Below are positions 11,194 to 22,680 of a DNA stretch of 64,000 bases, piece after piece. Position 1 is the stretch's first letter. The number at the start of each line of letters is the position of its first letter. Origin of the DNA: Scleroderma bovista (Eukaryota; Basidiomycota; Agaricomycetes; Boletales; Sclerodermataceae). The stretch is from contig JAYMGJ010000178.1 in assembly GCA_037178675.1 (NCBI GenBank), positions 62,001-126,000 on the forward strand, in the 5' to 3' direction. The position numbers and the translations under genes were made by a program. The notes beneath the pieces were generated by a model. The model worked only from the letters and a program-made list of their open reading frames with translations, had not been told where the DNA came from and did no database searches.

Positions 11194-11676
11194 TGATCTC
11201 TATCAGATGCATAGCACTAGTGACTAGTATATAGTATTGATCTCTTCATCTGCTATGCAGAAGACACCATCTGAGGGTGCACATTGAACGGGAGAGAGGT
11301 GGCCCGGATCAGGAAAAAAACACATGGCAATATAGTACTATATAGCCTCTGTAGCACTCAGAGCTCTATCGACAAGTCCCCAATCTATAGTCAATGTAGC
11401 TACAGGCATGGAATCTGTAGTACTCCATAGTGGCCATACCCTGACATGTAGATATGTATTCCATGTAGTAAGGATGCTATGTATGCTACCAAGGCTATAT
11501 ACTATGACATAGCCTCTTCAGCTTCTATCATGACATTGGTTGGTTTCCATTCCCACTTTGCTATAACTTCAGTATAGCAAAACATAGACTATATTTCTTA
11601 GTCAGGCAGTACAGACTATAATCCAATAGAATCCATTTCATGCCAACCATACATAGCTAGCTACTTTATATTGCTG
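11194..11676. other. AT-rich intergenic stretch with TAGTACT-like motifs
   Basis: There is no gene here. The sequence is rich in CTATAG-, TAGTACT- and CATAGC-type words, repeated irregularly. That is the look of subterminal transposon sequence on the outer side of the DUF6532/Plavaka unit. A CACTA at 11215 has no convincing partner with a target duplication on the far side. Confidence 0.35.
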
Positions 11677-13546
11677 TCACTCTGATTCATCCTCTGTTGT
11701 CGATCCCTCCTGGTGTTCTTTGATTGCAGCTGCAATGATTTGCACAGACACCACATTCTGTGTCTGCGTGGCGAGGGCAGGCACTCCGGAATGGATACTA
11801 GCTAGGCCATTAGTAACTGAATGTAAATGAGAATGACTATACACTCACCGTCCGTCGTCGTAAATCCGGGCACAAATGCCCTTGAGAACACCAAATTCCT
11901 TCGTTGCCTCGTCAAAATCCTGCAGACACTTGAGGTGGGAATTGTAGATCACTCGGTAGTCCTGAACTGTAAAAGCAACATCCGTCCGCGTGCCGGTTGT
12001 CCACTCATCTATGCAGCATTCAACCTAAGGCGTGCTGTCAGTGAAGACCAATGCAACGATGACCGTGAAACACGACACCTACCGCCGTCAGTATCAGGGC
12101 CAGAGCGGGCAGAGGGAACGGCTTGAACCACGTTTGATACTTGATGCCCTCGTCATTCTTGTTAGCGAACCACATTGTATTGACAATTTTTTGTATGATC
12201 GGTGCCTTGAGAAAGCCATGACGCTCGTCTTGCTTGAGCGCCCAATGCTGTCCATGCACACATCAGTCACTACAATGAGCACGCCCAACAGTAAACCCGC
12301 CCACCTTGAATGCGAAGTTTGCACCCTCTTTCAGTTCTTCCGCTAATGCATGATTCTTCTTGATTGCCGGTTTGGTCTGGCTGCTGTGGAAATTGAATAT
12401 TATTTCTACGAGAGGGCGGAGCTTGGTCTTGAGCTCGCCGCGAACTTGCGATCCACGACTGGTAATCTGTATAACATAGGAAGCATGGCACTGAGACAGA
12501 TGGTGCAGCACTTACAAGTTTGGTGAGCTGTGGCGTCCGCACAAGGTTAACACTTGTGGTCTGAAGTGCCTTGGCCCAAGACGCGTTCAGAAGAGCGGCC
12601 TCCTGTGTATGGTCAGGCATGGGACATTCGGCACACAGCCGTGCCCGGTAGTCTCCAATGGCCGCATTGACAAACTCTTGGGTGACGTCGTCGTAATCCT
12701 TGGCGCATGGACGTCCATCGTGCTCGGTGAGCTTTTGTGCCTTGACGACAGTTGTTTCTGGACTGTCTTCTTCAACAGGTTCTCTTCGCCTCTTGGCACG
12801 AACATCACTGCTAGTATATCCAGTGAGGAATTTGGTTGGATGATGGCATAATGGTCTCACCGGTTTGTAGTGTCCGTCACTGTACCTTCGGAGCTCGCAT
12901 GTTCAACATGCCTGTTCTTCTTGTGTTGGATGGCCTGTCGTGTCGACAGAGAGTCGTGCGCGGTACCTGCATCTTCACTGTCCGAGTGAAAGAAACGGTC
13001 CTGTCACTGATAAGAGTACTTCTTGATTACAATACTAAATAGTACTTACATTACCGTTGATGTCGGGAATGTGGCCGCCGACCACCTTGGGTACTTTACT
13101 CTTGCTGTACGTGAGGGGCTGCCTAGGCACCGCACTGAGTTTACTTGGGACGGGCCGGCTGCTAAACTGAACGTGATGCTCTGTCAGTGCAGTGCAAAGA
13201 AATATTGTGACGACCTACCTGAGTGCCACCATCCTCTTCTTCTTCGTCGACGTCGTCCTCATCGATCTCCCGCTCTTCATCGCTGAACCCCTCGTCATCG
13301 TTCTCGCTCCCATCCTCCATTAACTGGCGGCGGTGGCGGCGTTCACGTTCCTTCTGGGCCTTGGCGTCGCGCCGTTGGACTGTCTCTTCACGTTCATGCA
13401 CAGCCTGCCTCACCTTTTCTGACGGTCGGCGCAGCCGACCACCAGAATCTTTTTTTTTATAATACTGTCAGCGGCGATCTGTGTTGTTGTCGGGCCAGAC
13501 TAACCTCTATGGTTTTCTTTGTCAGCGTGGCCGCGGTAGAGTCCAT
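11677..13546 (-). CDS. DUF6532 domain protein
   Basis: This belongs to a large Agaricomycete family with no established function. The start at 13546 gives MDSTAATLTKKTIE, and a short intron follows. A basic-to-acidic region comes next (KERERRHRRQ, then DEDDVDEEEEDGG at about 13400-13210), then a linker with KRRREPVEEDSPETT, and then the DUF6532 domain: SRGSQVRGELKTKLRPLVE, NTMWFANKNDEGIKYQ, FPLPALALILTAVECCIDEW and DFDEATKEFGVLKGICARIYDDGR. A last exon (HSGVPALATQ to TTEDESE) ends at 11677. All junctions are ordinary GT-AG and I see no stop, so the gene looks intact. It is divergent from the Plavaka transposase with about 350 bp between the starts, so it may be cargo or a partner of that element. 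Confidence 0.8.
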
Positions 13547-13900
13547 TGGTTGAGGCCTGCATGCGATTAGTGCTGGGAGAGTGCGACTGGGACAAAGGAC
13601 GGGTGAGGGGGATGGCACGATCAATGGCAAGACCGGATCTACTCACTTATACCTGCTGTTTGTATATGGTTTGTTTGCAGAAATCAACAAACGTTCGCGA
13701 CACGAACGCGCAGCGCGACATGGTCACGCGATAGTCTGAAAAATAAAATAAACATATATTTGTCAACCGTTGACAAGGAGCCCCACATATCCATCCGTAT
13801 AGGGCGCCTGATGGTCCGGTATATTGCAAACTGTCAAAGAGATAAATCAGAATCAGCGAGATACGGGACAGAGACAACTGAACGACTGACCTACCTAACC

Positions 13901-16900
13901 ATGGCCCCCCTCCGCTGCGTCTATTGCTTAAAGTCCATAGCCACTGAGGCGGGGATCAAGAGGCATATTGCGCAGTCCCCCGCATGTCGCGAGCAATGGG
14001 CAAAGCTCCTTGATCGGTCGAAATTTATTTTATCGGACGACGCAGACGATCAGCCTCCAGCACAGATGGATAACGACGCACCGGACTATCCGTACGATTT
14101 GGGGGACGCATTTGATGGTATGGATGGTCCCGACGTTGGTTTTGATGTTCCGGATGGACGCCTGGTTCATCAGACTCGCGTTGACGTTGATCCTGGGCCA
14201 CCCGATCTGTCCGAGCCGCCATCAAAGCGGGCGCGAGTGGAGGGAGACGAAGAAGACTCACCTTGTTGGCCGTACTCTGGACGCTTCACCGAACAGTACG
14301 ATGGCGTTGCTGCTACGATCCTTGATAAGAAGAATACAGTCTTTGAGTCTATGGAAGCGGCAGAGCTTGAAACTGGCGAGAGTGAATGGGCGCCTTTCCG
14401 GGATGAAGATGAATGGGAGCTAGCACGATTTTTGATGAAGAACCTCGGGCAAACGAAGATAGATGAGCTTCTGAAGTTATCCTATGTAAGTGAATAAAAA
14501 TGGACCCACCTGCTTGACGCTGTGTGCGACTCATGACTTGTAGATGCGGAAGAGGGGCGCCTCGTTCAATAACGCCCGCTCTTTCCTCAAGCATATCGAT
14601 TCTTTATATACCGGCCCGCCTTGGGTATGTGAGACGATCAATGTAGAGGGTGATGTAGTGGGTGAGGATGGGGCCGTGAAGAGGGAGACGGTTGAGCTAT
14701 GGCGAAGGGATCCAGTTGAATGTGTTGAAGAGCTGATTGGGAATCCCGCCTTCCGAGACATGATGGCGTATGTCCCAGAGCGCGCATATGCTGATCCAAA
14801 GGGCGAGAACCGGATCTATGACGAGATGTGGACTGGTGAGTGGTGGTGGAAAACCCAAGTAAGTACTCACCGCCGATTGCGAAGGATGCGACCAAGCTGA
14901 CTGGGACACACAGGGCAAATTGCCAGAGGGTGCTGTGGTGGCGCCGGTGATCTTGTCATCTGATAAAACGGCGCTGTCTGTGTTCACTGGCGACAAGAAG
15001 GCGTGGCCCGTATACCTGACCATTGGGAATATCTCGAAAGATATTCGAAGACAAGTGTCAGCGCACGCAACAATACTAATCGGCTACTTGCCTGTATCAA
15101 AGCTGGAGTGTTTCCAGAAGAAAACACGATCTGTCGCAGGGTATCGGCTATTCCATTATGCGATGTCTTTGTTGTTGCGTCCGCTGGTCGAGGCTGGTCG
15201 TCGAGGAAAGCCCATGGTTTGCGCTGACGGCTTTGTGCGTCGAGTCCATCCGATACTGGCCGCCTATGTTGCCGATTTTCCTGAGCAGTGTCTGGTGGCG
15301 TGTAACAAGGAGAGTCGTTGTCCTTGTTGTCTGGTTGAATCGCAAAGTCGAGGAGACCTTGAGGAATGCGAATGCCGCAGCATGGTTGACACGTTGAAGA
15401 CCTTGCGGCGGAAGCGAAGAAACAAACATTCGAAGAAGTTTGATAAGGAAGGTTTACGGGAAGTCTATGAACCGTTTTGGAAGGACCTGCCCTTCACCGA
15501 TATCTTTTCCTGCATCACTCCTGATATACTCCATCAACTCCATAAAGGCGTCTTCCACGACCACCTCGTGCAGTGGTGCTTGAGCATGCTCGGCGAAAAG
15601 GAGATGGACGCACGTTTTCAGGCTGTGAGTCAATATCCAGGTCTTCGCCACTTCAAGAAAGGGATTTCCGCGGTCTCACAATGGACAGGCAGGGAGCACA
15701 AGGAGATGGAGAGGGTTTTCGTGGGTCTCCTGTCCGGTGCGGCCGCAGAAAATGTCCTCGTGGTGGCTCGCTCACTTCTCGACTTCATCTACTACGCACA
15801 GTTCCAGCAACACACGGACAAAACCCTTGTGGCTATGCAGGACAGCCTAGGCCTCTTCCACGCGCATAAAGATGTTCTCATGGAACTCGGCATACGCGAA
15901 CATTTCAACATTCCCAAGATCCATTCTCTCGTTCACTACGTCTCTTCCATCTGATCCCTTGGCAGTGCTGACGGATACAACACAGAATACCCCGAACGCC
16001 TACACATTGACTACGCAAAGGACGCCTACCGCGCAAGCAATAAACGCGATTACGTCGAACAGATGGCCTTGTGGCTTCAACGCCAAGAGGCGATCCATCA
16101 CAAGAGCGCTTACCACGCCTGGAGGGTGCTTAAGAAGTCTGCAAGCACGGATGCCCTCCACGGAGGCTCGGGCGGAGGGGATGACGTCTCAGAAAGCGAT
16201 TCAGACATGGGTGAGGGTGGTGGCGACGACACGGATCGTCTTGCTGCACGACAGCCGTCAGGTATGTAGTATTTGCTGCACCCGTGGTAGTTACTGAAGG
16301 AGGTGGTTATACTAGCGAAAGCCCACTACAAAGTGGCCAAATTCCCTTCCCGGCGCGGGGTGTCCATCCAGCAGTTGCAAAGCGACTACAAAGCGCCTGA
16401 GTTCCTTGCGGCGCTCAGGCAATTTCTTAACTCCCGCGCAACTCGAGCCAACACGGTATCTCCGGTAGAATCAGATCAATTTGATGTATTCCATCAAGTA
16501 TACGTCGCAAGCGGAGCTAGTATGGTTACCGGACATGGTAGTAGCTGGCAAAAGGTTCGTGCCAAGCCGAAGGTCACTGCTCGTGGACGCAAGGCCGAAT
16601 CGCCTGCAAGATTTGATATGACGTTTGTGTGGGACGAAGGACATCAGGCAAGCAATCATTTTAGGCCCAATGGTATGTACCCAGCCTCGTCAACACCGCA
16701 AGCGTGCGCTGACGAGTATTGTAGTGATCCGTATTGCGCAAGTGCACGCCATATTCAAACTTCCACATCATCTCGGCCTTTACCCCCATCCACTGGCCTA
16801 TGTGGAATGGTTCACTTCGCTCCGTCGCCACGATCCGATTTCTGGCCAGTTCATCGTCACTCGTTCGACGCGCAACCATCGGCGCAATGTATCAGTGATC

Positions 16901-17059
16901 AGCATTCATTGCTTCGCGCGCGCTTGCCACCTTCAAGCCCAATGTGGAAGGAATATTGGTTCGGATTGGTCGTCTGGTAATGTGCTGGAGATGGCGAGCA
17001 CGTTTCATGTTAACTTGTACATTGACCTAGATACTTTTGTCACCCTGTCTTCGGATTAG
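13901..17059 (+). pseudogene. Plavaka-type transposase with a premature TGA
   Basis: Plavaka elements are a CACTA-related transposon group of Agaricomycetes. The start at 13901 gives the N-terminal zinc-finger-like CVYCLKS through HIAQSPAC. Exons continue through 14484, 14544-14858 and 14914 onward with the signature [51 protein letters not shown] and [10 protein letters not shown]. At 15952-15954 a TGA follows the codons for SSI, and the same frame then resumes as SLGSADGYNTEYPERLHIDYAKDA, as expected for the family, so this is a single nonsense change (CGA to TGA would explain it). A C-terminal DUF6830-like part follows over at least two introns (LAYVEWFTSLRRHDP near 16800) and ends at 17059. 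The element is probably inactive. Confidence 0.88.
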
Positions 17060-17446
17060 CACTAACAATCTTTATCTGCACTTGTGTCCTGTCAAGCTGA
17101 TAATGTAAGGTCAACATAGGCTACTGAGACTATGGAAGATGTATGGTGTGTATGTGGGGCTACAATGACTATGGAGAGCTGGCTGGACTGCGCTGTCAGT
17201 GATAGTGGCAACCATGTGCTATGTGTCACATGGTGACAGCTGGATAGCACGACAGAGCATGTGCCTGATGCACTGTATTACGATCGAGCCTCTGGGAGAC
17301 TTGGTACCTGGGTGGCTATGCTACATAGCAAAGTGTTTTTCCTGATGCATACAACTCGACATGGAGATGAAGGAGCAATGGGGAAGAAATGGACAGGACG
17401 AGAGAGCTCGATAGAGAGGCGCCAAACAAGGCGTAATAGGACGCAT
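17060..17446. other. Downstream flank of the Plavaka unit
   Basis: No gene. Short repeats of the type CATGTG/CACATG and CTATGGA give it the look of subterminal transposon sequence. No inverted copy of the left flank at 11.2 kb could be aligned convincingly. Confidence 0.3.
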
Positions 17447-17545
17447 CCAAGGGAGAATTTTATATTTCTCACGCTTGTCCAGAAAAGGGAACACTTTCAA
17501 AGTTGGGAGGTTCTCACGATATAAGGTCATCCCAGAACCCTTGCT
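17447..17545. repeat. Second copy of the dispersed repeat at 11.04-11.12 kb
   Basis: TTTTATATTTCTCACGCT, TGTCCAGAAAAGGGAACA and a GAGGTTCTCAC block are shared with 11045-11100 in the same orientation. On the minus strand both copies read ENLPxxKxFPFLDxREKYKI. The two copies bracket the DUF6532/Plavaka pair, but because they are direct they are not its inverted ends. Confidence 0.65.
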
Positions 17546-17629
17546 CTGCAAGCAAGGGAATTTGCCAAATGCAGTATGAAATCTGCATAATAATAGAGCG
17601 CGATTGTCCGGCTTTCCATAGTATGATGA

Positions 17630-19044
17630 TCAGAAGTCACCCAGGCCACCATCGTCATCATCCCTTCCTGGATTTCCTTTGCAAGCTCTCTCTAGCGCTC
17701 TCGCGCTCCTTGCGCAGCAGAGAGTTCCTTGCCATGAGCATCGAGTTTAGTTCGTTTTGAACAAGATCAATACTAATCGACAGATGCACTGGGGATGATC
17801 GTACTTTTATGCTGATTATGGATGTCCATGCAATATGTGATCCTTCGCATGCATATGTTGCTCACTTCGGGTCCATAACAATTCATCCTTCCTTCACACT
17901 CCATCCAGCTTTTCTCATGGATGATACGGCCTTCGGTGACACCGTCTCGGATAGCCCCACCCACGATGTACTCGGTATACTCCTTAAAGTCGAGACAGAG
18001 TTTGAGACAGATGTCACGCAGGGAGATGCGTGAATACGACAGCAAGAGGCGCCGGGTACCAGTTTTGATGACGTTCTGCCGGAGACGGACGATCAAAGTA
18101 TACGCCTTGTCTGCCTCGAATTGCACGGCATGCTTGGTCAAGGTCGTTTGGAAATCCGATAGTGATCCCGTCCGAACAGCTGTGAATTGTCGGTCTGATA
18201 GAAAAGAGAACGTGGAAGTGTACATACCTTTGACGATGTCCAAGGTATGCTCCAGGCGCCTTCTCGAGCAAGTGATGTCTAAATATACCAGTGCAATCGA
18301 GTATGTCACCACATCAGCAACTCGACAACTACGAAAGATTTGTGAACTGCTTGATAAAATCCAGGGGCAGTCTTGGCAGGTGGCGGATAGCGGATGGCTT
18401 GCTGTAGATTGGTATGTGTAGTAGTATAGTTTTATGCAGCCCAAGAAATAATGGTAACTGAGGGCTACTGGCGGAGAAAGGAAACGCAGTTTCGGAAACC
18501 ATCTTGTCTGTCTGGTTGTATAAGCTGTAATAGTCATAGTTTCGAAGCAAACGATTGATGGGTAAAGCTTTGAAGCTTGTACATCGTCGTCATGGCGTAA
18601 TGCGGCCGTACGCTGAGCAGCCAAAAACAATCTGGTGCATAAATATTACATAGTTCCCATGATCTTTCCGAGCACAGCAGGAGCGAAAACACGTACGGTC
18701 GCGCATCGGTAAGTTCTCCACCAAATTCGTATGATCGCTCAACGGCGAATCATACTTTTGCTGCAATAGGATACATATGACTTGACTGCTGAGTCTTTGC
18801 AATAATCACATATCACTTCACAGGAAAAACGAAAGGATGACACATGTACCTGCTGGATAGCTCACCTCTATGGCATCCTGCAAGACTTTGCTGTCAATGC
18901 GTTTCCTGAGTGTGGTGAGTGGATCGTGGTAGATCATGGTTCGAGTTCAGCCACAGCCCGCTCGATGGGAGCGATGTTGGCTTTAATCTCCACCTTCGGT
19001 ATGACTGTCTTTCCCTCTTCTTTGATGGTCGTCTCTGTGGTCAT
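17630..19044 (-). pseudogene. RPN3: Pseudogene of 26S proteasome subunit RPN3/PSMD3
   Basis: Pieces of RPN3, a non-ATPase subunit of the proteasome lid, occur in the right order across three frames: VEIKANIAPIERAVAELEP and LTTLRKRIDSKVLQDAIE (19010-18865), KDSAVKSYV (about 18800), FLAAQRTAALRHDD (about 18620), LLRNYDYYSLYNQTDKMV (about 18545), AVRTGSLSDF and YTLIVRLRQNVIKTG (18180-18070), LSYSRISLRDICLKL, AIRDGV, ITYCMDIHNQ, and RELAKEIQEG close to the end at 17630. Frame breaks and stops lie between and inside these blocks: after AELEP, in the middle third, in RER-stop-RELAKE, and a 1-nt loss before the acidic DDDDGGLGDF tail. Intron remnants are present, so this is a DNA-level duplicate and not a retrocopy. 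RPN3 is essential in fungi, so an intact copy should exist elsewhere. Confidence 0.9.
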
Positions 19045-19059
19045 GTTGTCTCTGCTGGA

Positions 19060-19700
19060 TGGTCGAGATGCCCAGACTACCCCCCAAAGGGGGGTAGTGT
19101 ATAGTCTGTGTGCGAAGAGATGTATCCCGGGCGATCAAATCTGTTTGTCGTGTCCGTCGGACGCCCCTCTCCTAAGATCGGGGCCGCGTACAGTACACAC
19201 AGGGACAGGTAAAGGGGCGGGTTTGGGCGTGAGGTTTCGAGCCTGCGAAAGCTCTCGTCAGGGGGCTTAAACCGCTACCCCGACCGCCGCCCTTCCGGGG
19301 CTGTTTAGGTGAACTACCATCTACCACATACGAGGGGAGTAGGCCGAAGCGTGTGAGCTGGCAGCGACCCGACGCAAGGATGGTCTGAAAAACTGGGTGA
19401 AGGCGGGTGGGGACAAGGAGGCTTCTTTGTCAGCGAAGCCAACAGCACTCGAGGCTGTTCCCACAGGCCAGCCGGGCGAGAATGTCCCTTTCGGGAACAC
19501 GCCAGCACTTTTCTCGTCCCCGTGCAGCACCACACTGGTACTAGCCAGTGTGGATCCTCTCTTGCCATACCGCTGAGGGTATCCGACGAGTGGCACAGAC
19601 TGATTGTGAAATGAATTATGACGCGTCCTCCTCAGGCTTTGACGCCTGGGCCAGACTTGCCAAACTGGGCGCTTGACTAAGTGAAAGGGTTAGTGTAGTC
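19060..19700. other. GC-rich island with several hairpins
   Basis: Base composition rises sharply relative to both sides. Several small inverted repeats are visible, including a 9-bp stem CTACCCCCC/GGGGGGTAG with an AAA loop (19077-19097), CAGGC/GCCTG at about 19633, GAGC/GCTC at about 19237 and ACTGG/CCAGT at about 19533. No frame resembles a protein I know. It could be the untranslated end of a non-LTR retrotransposon or a structured RNA. I cannot decide from sequence alone. Confidence 0.4.
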
Positions 19701-19941
19701 GAGACTGGCACGGACATCGAAATACAAGGGGTCGCGGCCCTTCAATGTTGACGCATTTCCAGTACTTGGGAACAGCCTCGTTTAAGAAAGTGAAAGCGAC
19801 TGGATCCATATACATATATGCATTGTCATGCAACTTACTGGTACAGTGTCTAGTTATGTAAACCCCGGCGAGCCATGACATAGTACTTGACCGTATCGCA
19901 ATTAGTGTTAATGAGTTGTACACGGAACGTGAATGGGATAA

Positions 19942-20916
19942 TTAAAAATGGTCGGGGAACCAAACGAGAAGGATGACTCCTAGAAGGAGCATGCACACCA
20001 TATATGAAGGTAGCGTATCACTGTCTTCCGGAGTACGACCAATGTGAACCCTAAGCTTGCGCAATTTTGCAGCTCGGCTCAATCCAACATTGTCAATCCC
20101 ATACCTGGTCAAGTACTGGTCAAGGTCGGGGTCACTGAGATTGTTAATTGCAGGTATGTCACACAGAAGGGGAAGACCGAGCTACGCAGCCGGAGATTAC
20201 GATCAAGATTTTCAGGGAAAGATGAAAAGGAGAGGGGATCGACACCCACAGCATTTGGGGATCCGGTCGCACCTCCCTCTCGTATGAAGGGAATGGCTTT
20301 GAATGGGCGAGTTAATCCTGACTCGCAACCTGAGTTGTAGATCTATTTAGAGCCCAGTCATTTGGGGGTCACTCCAAGATGATAACAAAGGACGGAGGTG
20401 GTGGAACGAGTTGGATAGATGACAAGGGGATGGATTTAAATCCAGGAATGTACAACGCACCTGGTAAGAACTGACAAGGGTGCCAGCTGCTAATTCATTT
20501 GCTGCGACCTGAGCTCCACGACCGGTCTGAACTTCTCTATAGGTGGCCTGTACGGCCTGTTCGAGGACGTCGAGCCTCTGATCTATCCCGTGTAGAATCT
20601 GATTCTGCACTGTGTCCAGGCGGTCGTTCAATGGATCGAATCGTTGCTCAATCCGATCCACCTGACCCTGGAGTGACTGGAGAGATTGGTTCGTTGGATT
20701 GAGATGGGTTTGCAAAATAGCTGGAGTGACTGTATTATTGTTAATGTGGGTTGTGATAGGATCTAGCTGCTGCCGGAGTCCGTCAAGTCTGGAGGCAACT
20801 GGCCTTAGAGAAGTCCCCACGGCAGACGTGACAATCTCCTGCATCGCGGCTTCCCGCCTCCGCGTCCCCTGGGTGCTACCGGCGGAATTATTCTGGTTCT
20901 GATTGCTCTGAGACAT
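19942..20916 (-). CDS. Small coiled-coil protein with C-terminal membrane anchor, unrecognised
   Basis: I do not recognise this protein. The start at 20916 gives MSQSNQNQNNSAGS, followed by a helical, glutamine- and leucine-rich stretch with a heptad-like pattern (LRPVASRLDGLRQQLDPI, SLQGQVDRIEQRFDPLNDRL, GIDQRLDVLEQAVQATYREV) down to about 20465. After an intron the last exon reads LPLLCDIPAINNLSDPDLDQ, YLTRYGIDNVGLSRAAKLRK and then MVCMLLLGVILLVWF before the stop at 19942, a hydrophobic tail followed by only a few residues. That suggests a tail-anchored membrane protein with a coiled-coil head. Whether a middle exon lies near 20340-20280 is open. The smooth frame and plausible splice sites support a real gene. 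Confidence 0.6.
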
Positions 20917-21028
20917 GGGAGTTGGAAGCGGGTGCTCTTGGTTCCCAGACGAATGCTTTATACCCCCCCGGCGTGAGGGTGAGAGACTTTGTAATTAAAG
21001 CCACGCGTGACAAATTTAATAGTATTGT

Positions 21029-21585
21029 TCACCTGTACTTGCTGTGGAGTGGCATGCGATCTAGGTTTGGAAAGTTGGTTCTCTGTGCCAATCTGCATTT
21101 GAAGTTACCTGAAGGAATAGGCATGGAATGGCAGCGCTCATAGGCCAATGAGACACGGATGGCATCACCAAGTTTATCTCCGTGGTCTGACACCGTAAAT
21201 GAACGCATCTGCGAGGAACTAGTTACTATAGATGGATTCGATGGACTCAAATACACACCTAGGATTCCATCATGGGTCTTGTCTTTCTCCAGTGGATCTG
21301 GTCGTACAGGAAGCACAGCGGCGTAGTAGAGCTATAGTGCGACGAGTCATTGGCTGAGGTGCTGATGACGGTCTGAGATTAAACTGTGCCTTTGTTTGCC
21401 CTCACCCGCTCCCCCAAAGTACAGTCTACCCCGAGCCCACCGTCCAAATCCGTGTTGTGCCCTTGATTCACTTTCCATTTCATTGTTCTTTTACATGTCT
21501 CCATTTTAATCTGAGAAGTTTGTACGGCCAAGCTGCGCCGGCAGCCACCAAGGTACAGTCTCAAAGCATCAACATCAGATCGCAT
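21029..21585 (-). CDS. Possible small spliced gene, unrecognised, ends uncertain
   Basis: Two minus-strand exons read smoothly across a GT-AG intron. One covers about 21585-21405 (LRLYLGGCRRSLAVQTSQIK, then GGLGVDCTLGER before GTGAGG). The other covers about 21329-21029 (LYYAAVLPVRPDPLEKDK, GILGVYLSPSNPSIV, MRSFTVSDHGDKLGDAIRVS). I cannot assign a family. The true start is not settled; candidate upstream coding sequence near 21700 would need an unconfirmed junction. It precedes the tail-anchored protein gene on the same strand. Confidence 0.35.
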
Positions 21586-22680
21586 TCATTCAACCCAATC
21601 ATAGAGGCTGTAAATAGGATTATCCGTGTTTCAAAAAACCTGCGGCGGTCTGCACTCAGCTGCGCACAGGACACGTCCGCTGATATCGGTTTAAGAACCA
21701 TCGCTGGCTGGACGGTGGCCACGCATCAGCGGTGTTGCCATGAACGCGTAAGTTGTCCACATTGATGAGTCAGACTCGCTCATTTCGTATTCTCCGCGTA
21801 GTTGTGACCATCCTCACAGTGGTGGACGTGGTAAATCCAATCTAATACATTAGCATCCTGTGTCTGTATAGGGCTGGCAAACCAAAGGCAAGCGGACACG
21901 TAAACCCGGACCCAAGGGACCAAAAGGCAGCAACAAGATGGTAGTCCTTGGGGCAAGGTGAAGCGATCGGATTCGGCTATGGAGTAGTAGGTGCCCTGTT
22001 AGATCGTAGTACGCGCGGTCGAAAACCCAAAACCCAATGTCACGCTCAGTTACTATATTTGGTATCACTTGTTAAACTCGGGTAGGTGGTCGAGGTCGTA
22101 GTTGTGGCTGTGCTTCTGTGGGATGCAGATAGTCGTCGTTTTTGGTGGGGTGGCGCTGGCGGCGGTAGGAGGTGAATACGACGCTGTATTAAACTACTAC
22201 AAAATGGTAGTGATGCGGCAAGTTCCGGCAGGTTAGGGGGACATGATTTTGGGGGGTGACAAAGACCTTGCCCAAGCAAGGTGATTGCAGTGTGATCAGC
22301 AAGCCTACCAAATATGGTAAGGATGTGACACAAGTGTAACATTGAAATGCATTTTTATAGGGTTTTCCGACATGAGATAACGTGTTGCGTGTGTTGAGAA
22401 AATTGCATATCGATAGAATAGAATCGATCAACACTATGATCATCCAGAGATTGCTAAAATAGGTTAGAACTTAGAGGGAATTCGCACAAATACTGCTCCC
22501 CAATCAGGAGGAGCGCCTGATGCGCCATCGTTTGGCTTCCACAACTCAATAAAAGCGCTCAAGTGAGCATTGGTCGATTCTTGTCTATTGATATGCAATT
22601 TACTGTCAATGCGACGTGCTATGAGCAGTCTAACCCTCCCGCTTTCTCACCACCGTCCTCGTCAGATCGCTGAAGCCAAC
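21586..22680. other. Intergenic stretch without a supported gene
   Basis: There are several GT-AG-like pairs on the plus strand between 21520 and 21880 and a short basic open stretch near 21880-21960 (GKRTRKPGPKGPKGS). I could not build a convincing chain of exons from them. The remainder up to the homeodomain gene shows nothing I can name. Confidence 0.3.

Noticed and set aside
11215..17207. CACTA at 11215 and TAGTG at 17203-17207 as ends of the Plavaka unit
   Set aside because: The neighbouring bases do not continue as inverted repeats and no target duplication matches. Such pentamers occur by chance in this AT-rich sequence.
17773..18630. Continuous 285-codon minus-strand frame as a gene
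   Set aside because: It runs through former introns of the RPN3 pseudogene; only parts of it resemble RPN3 and other parts need different frames.
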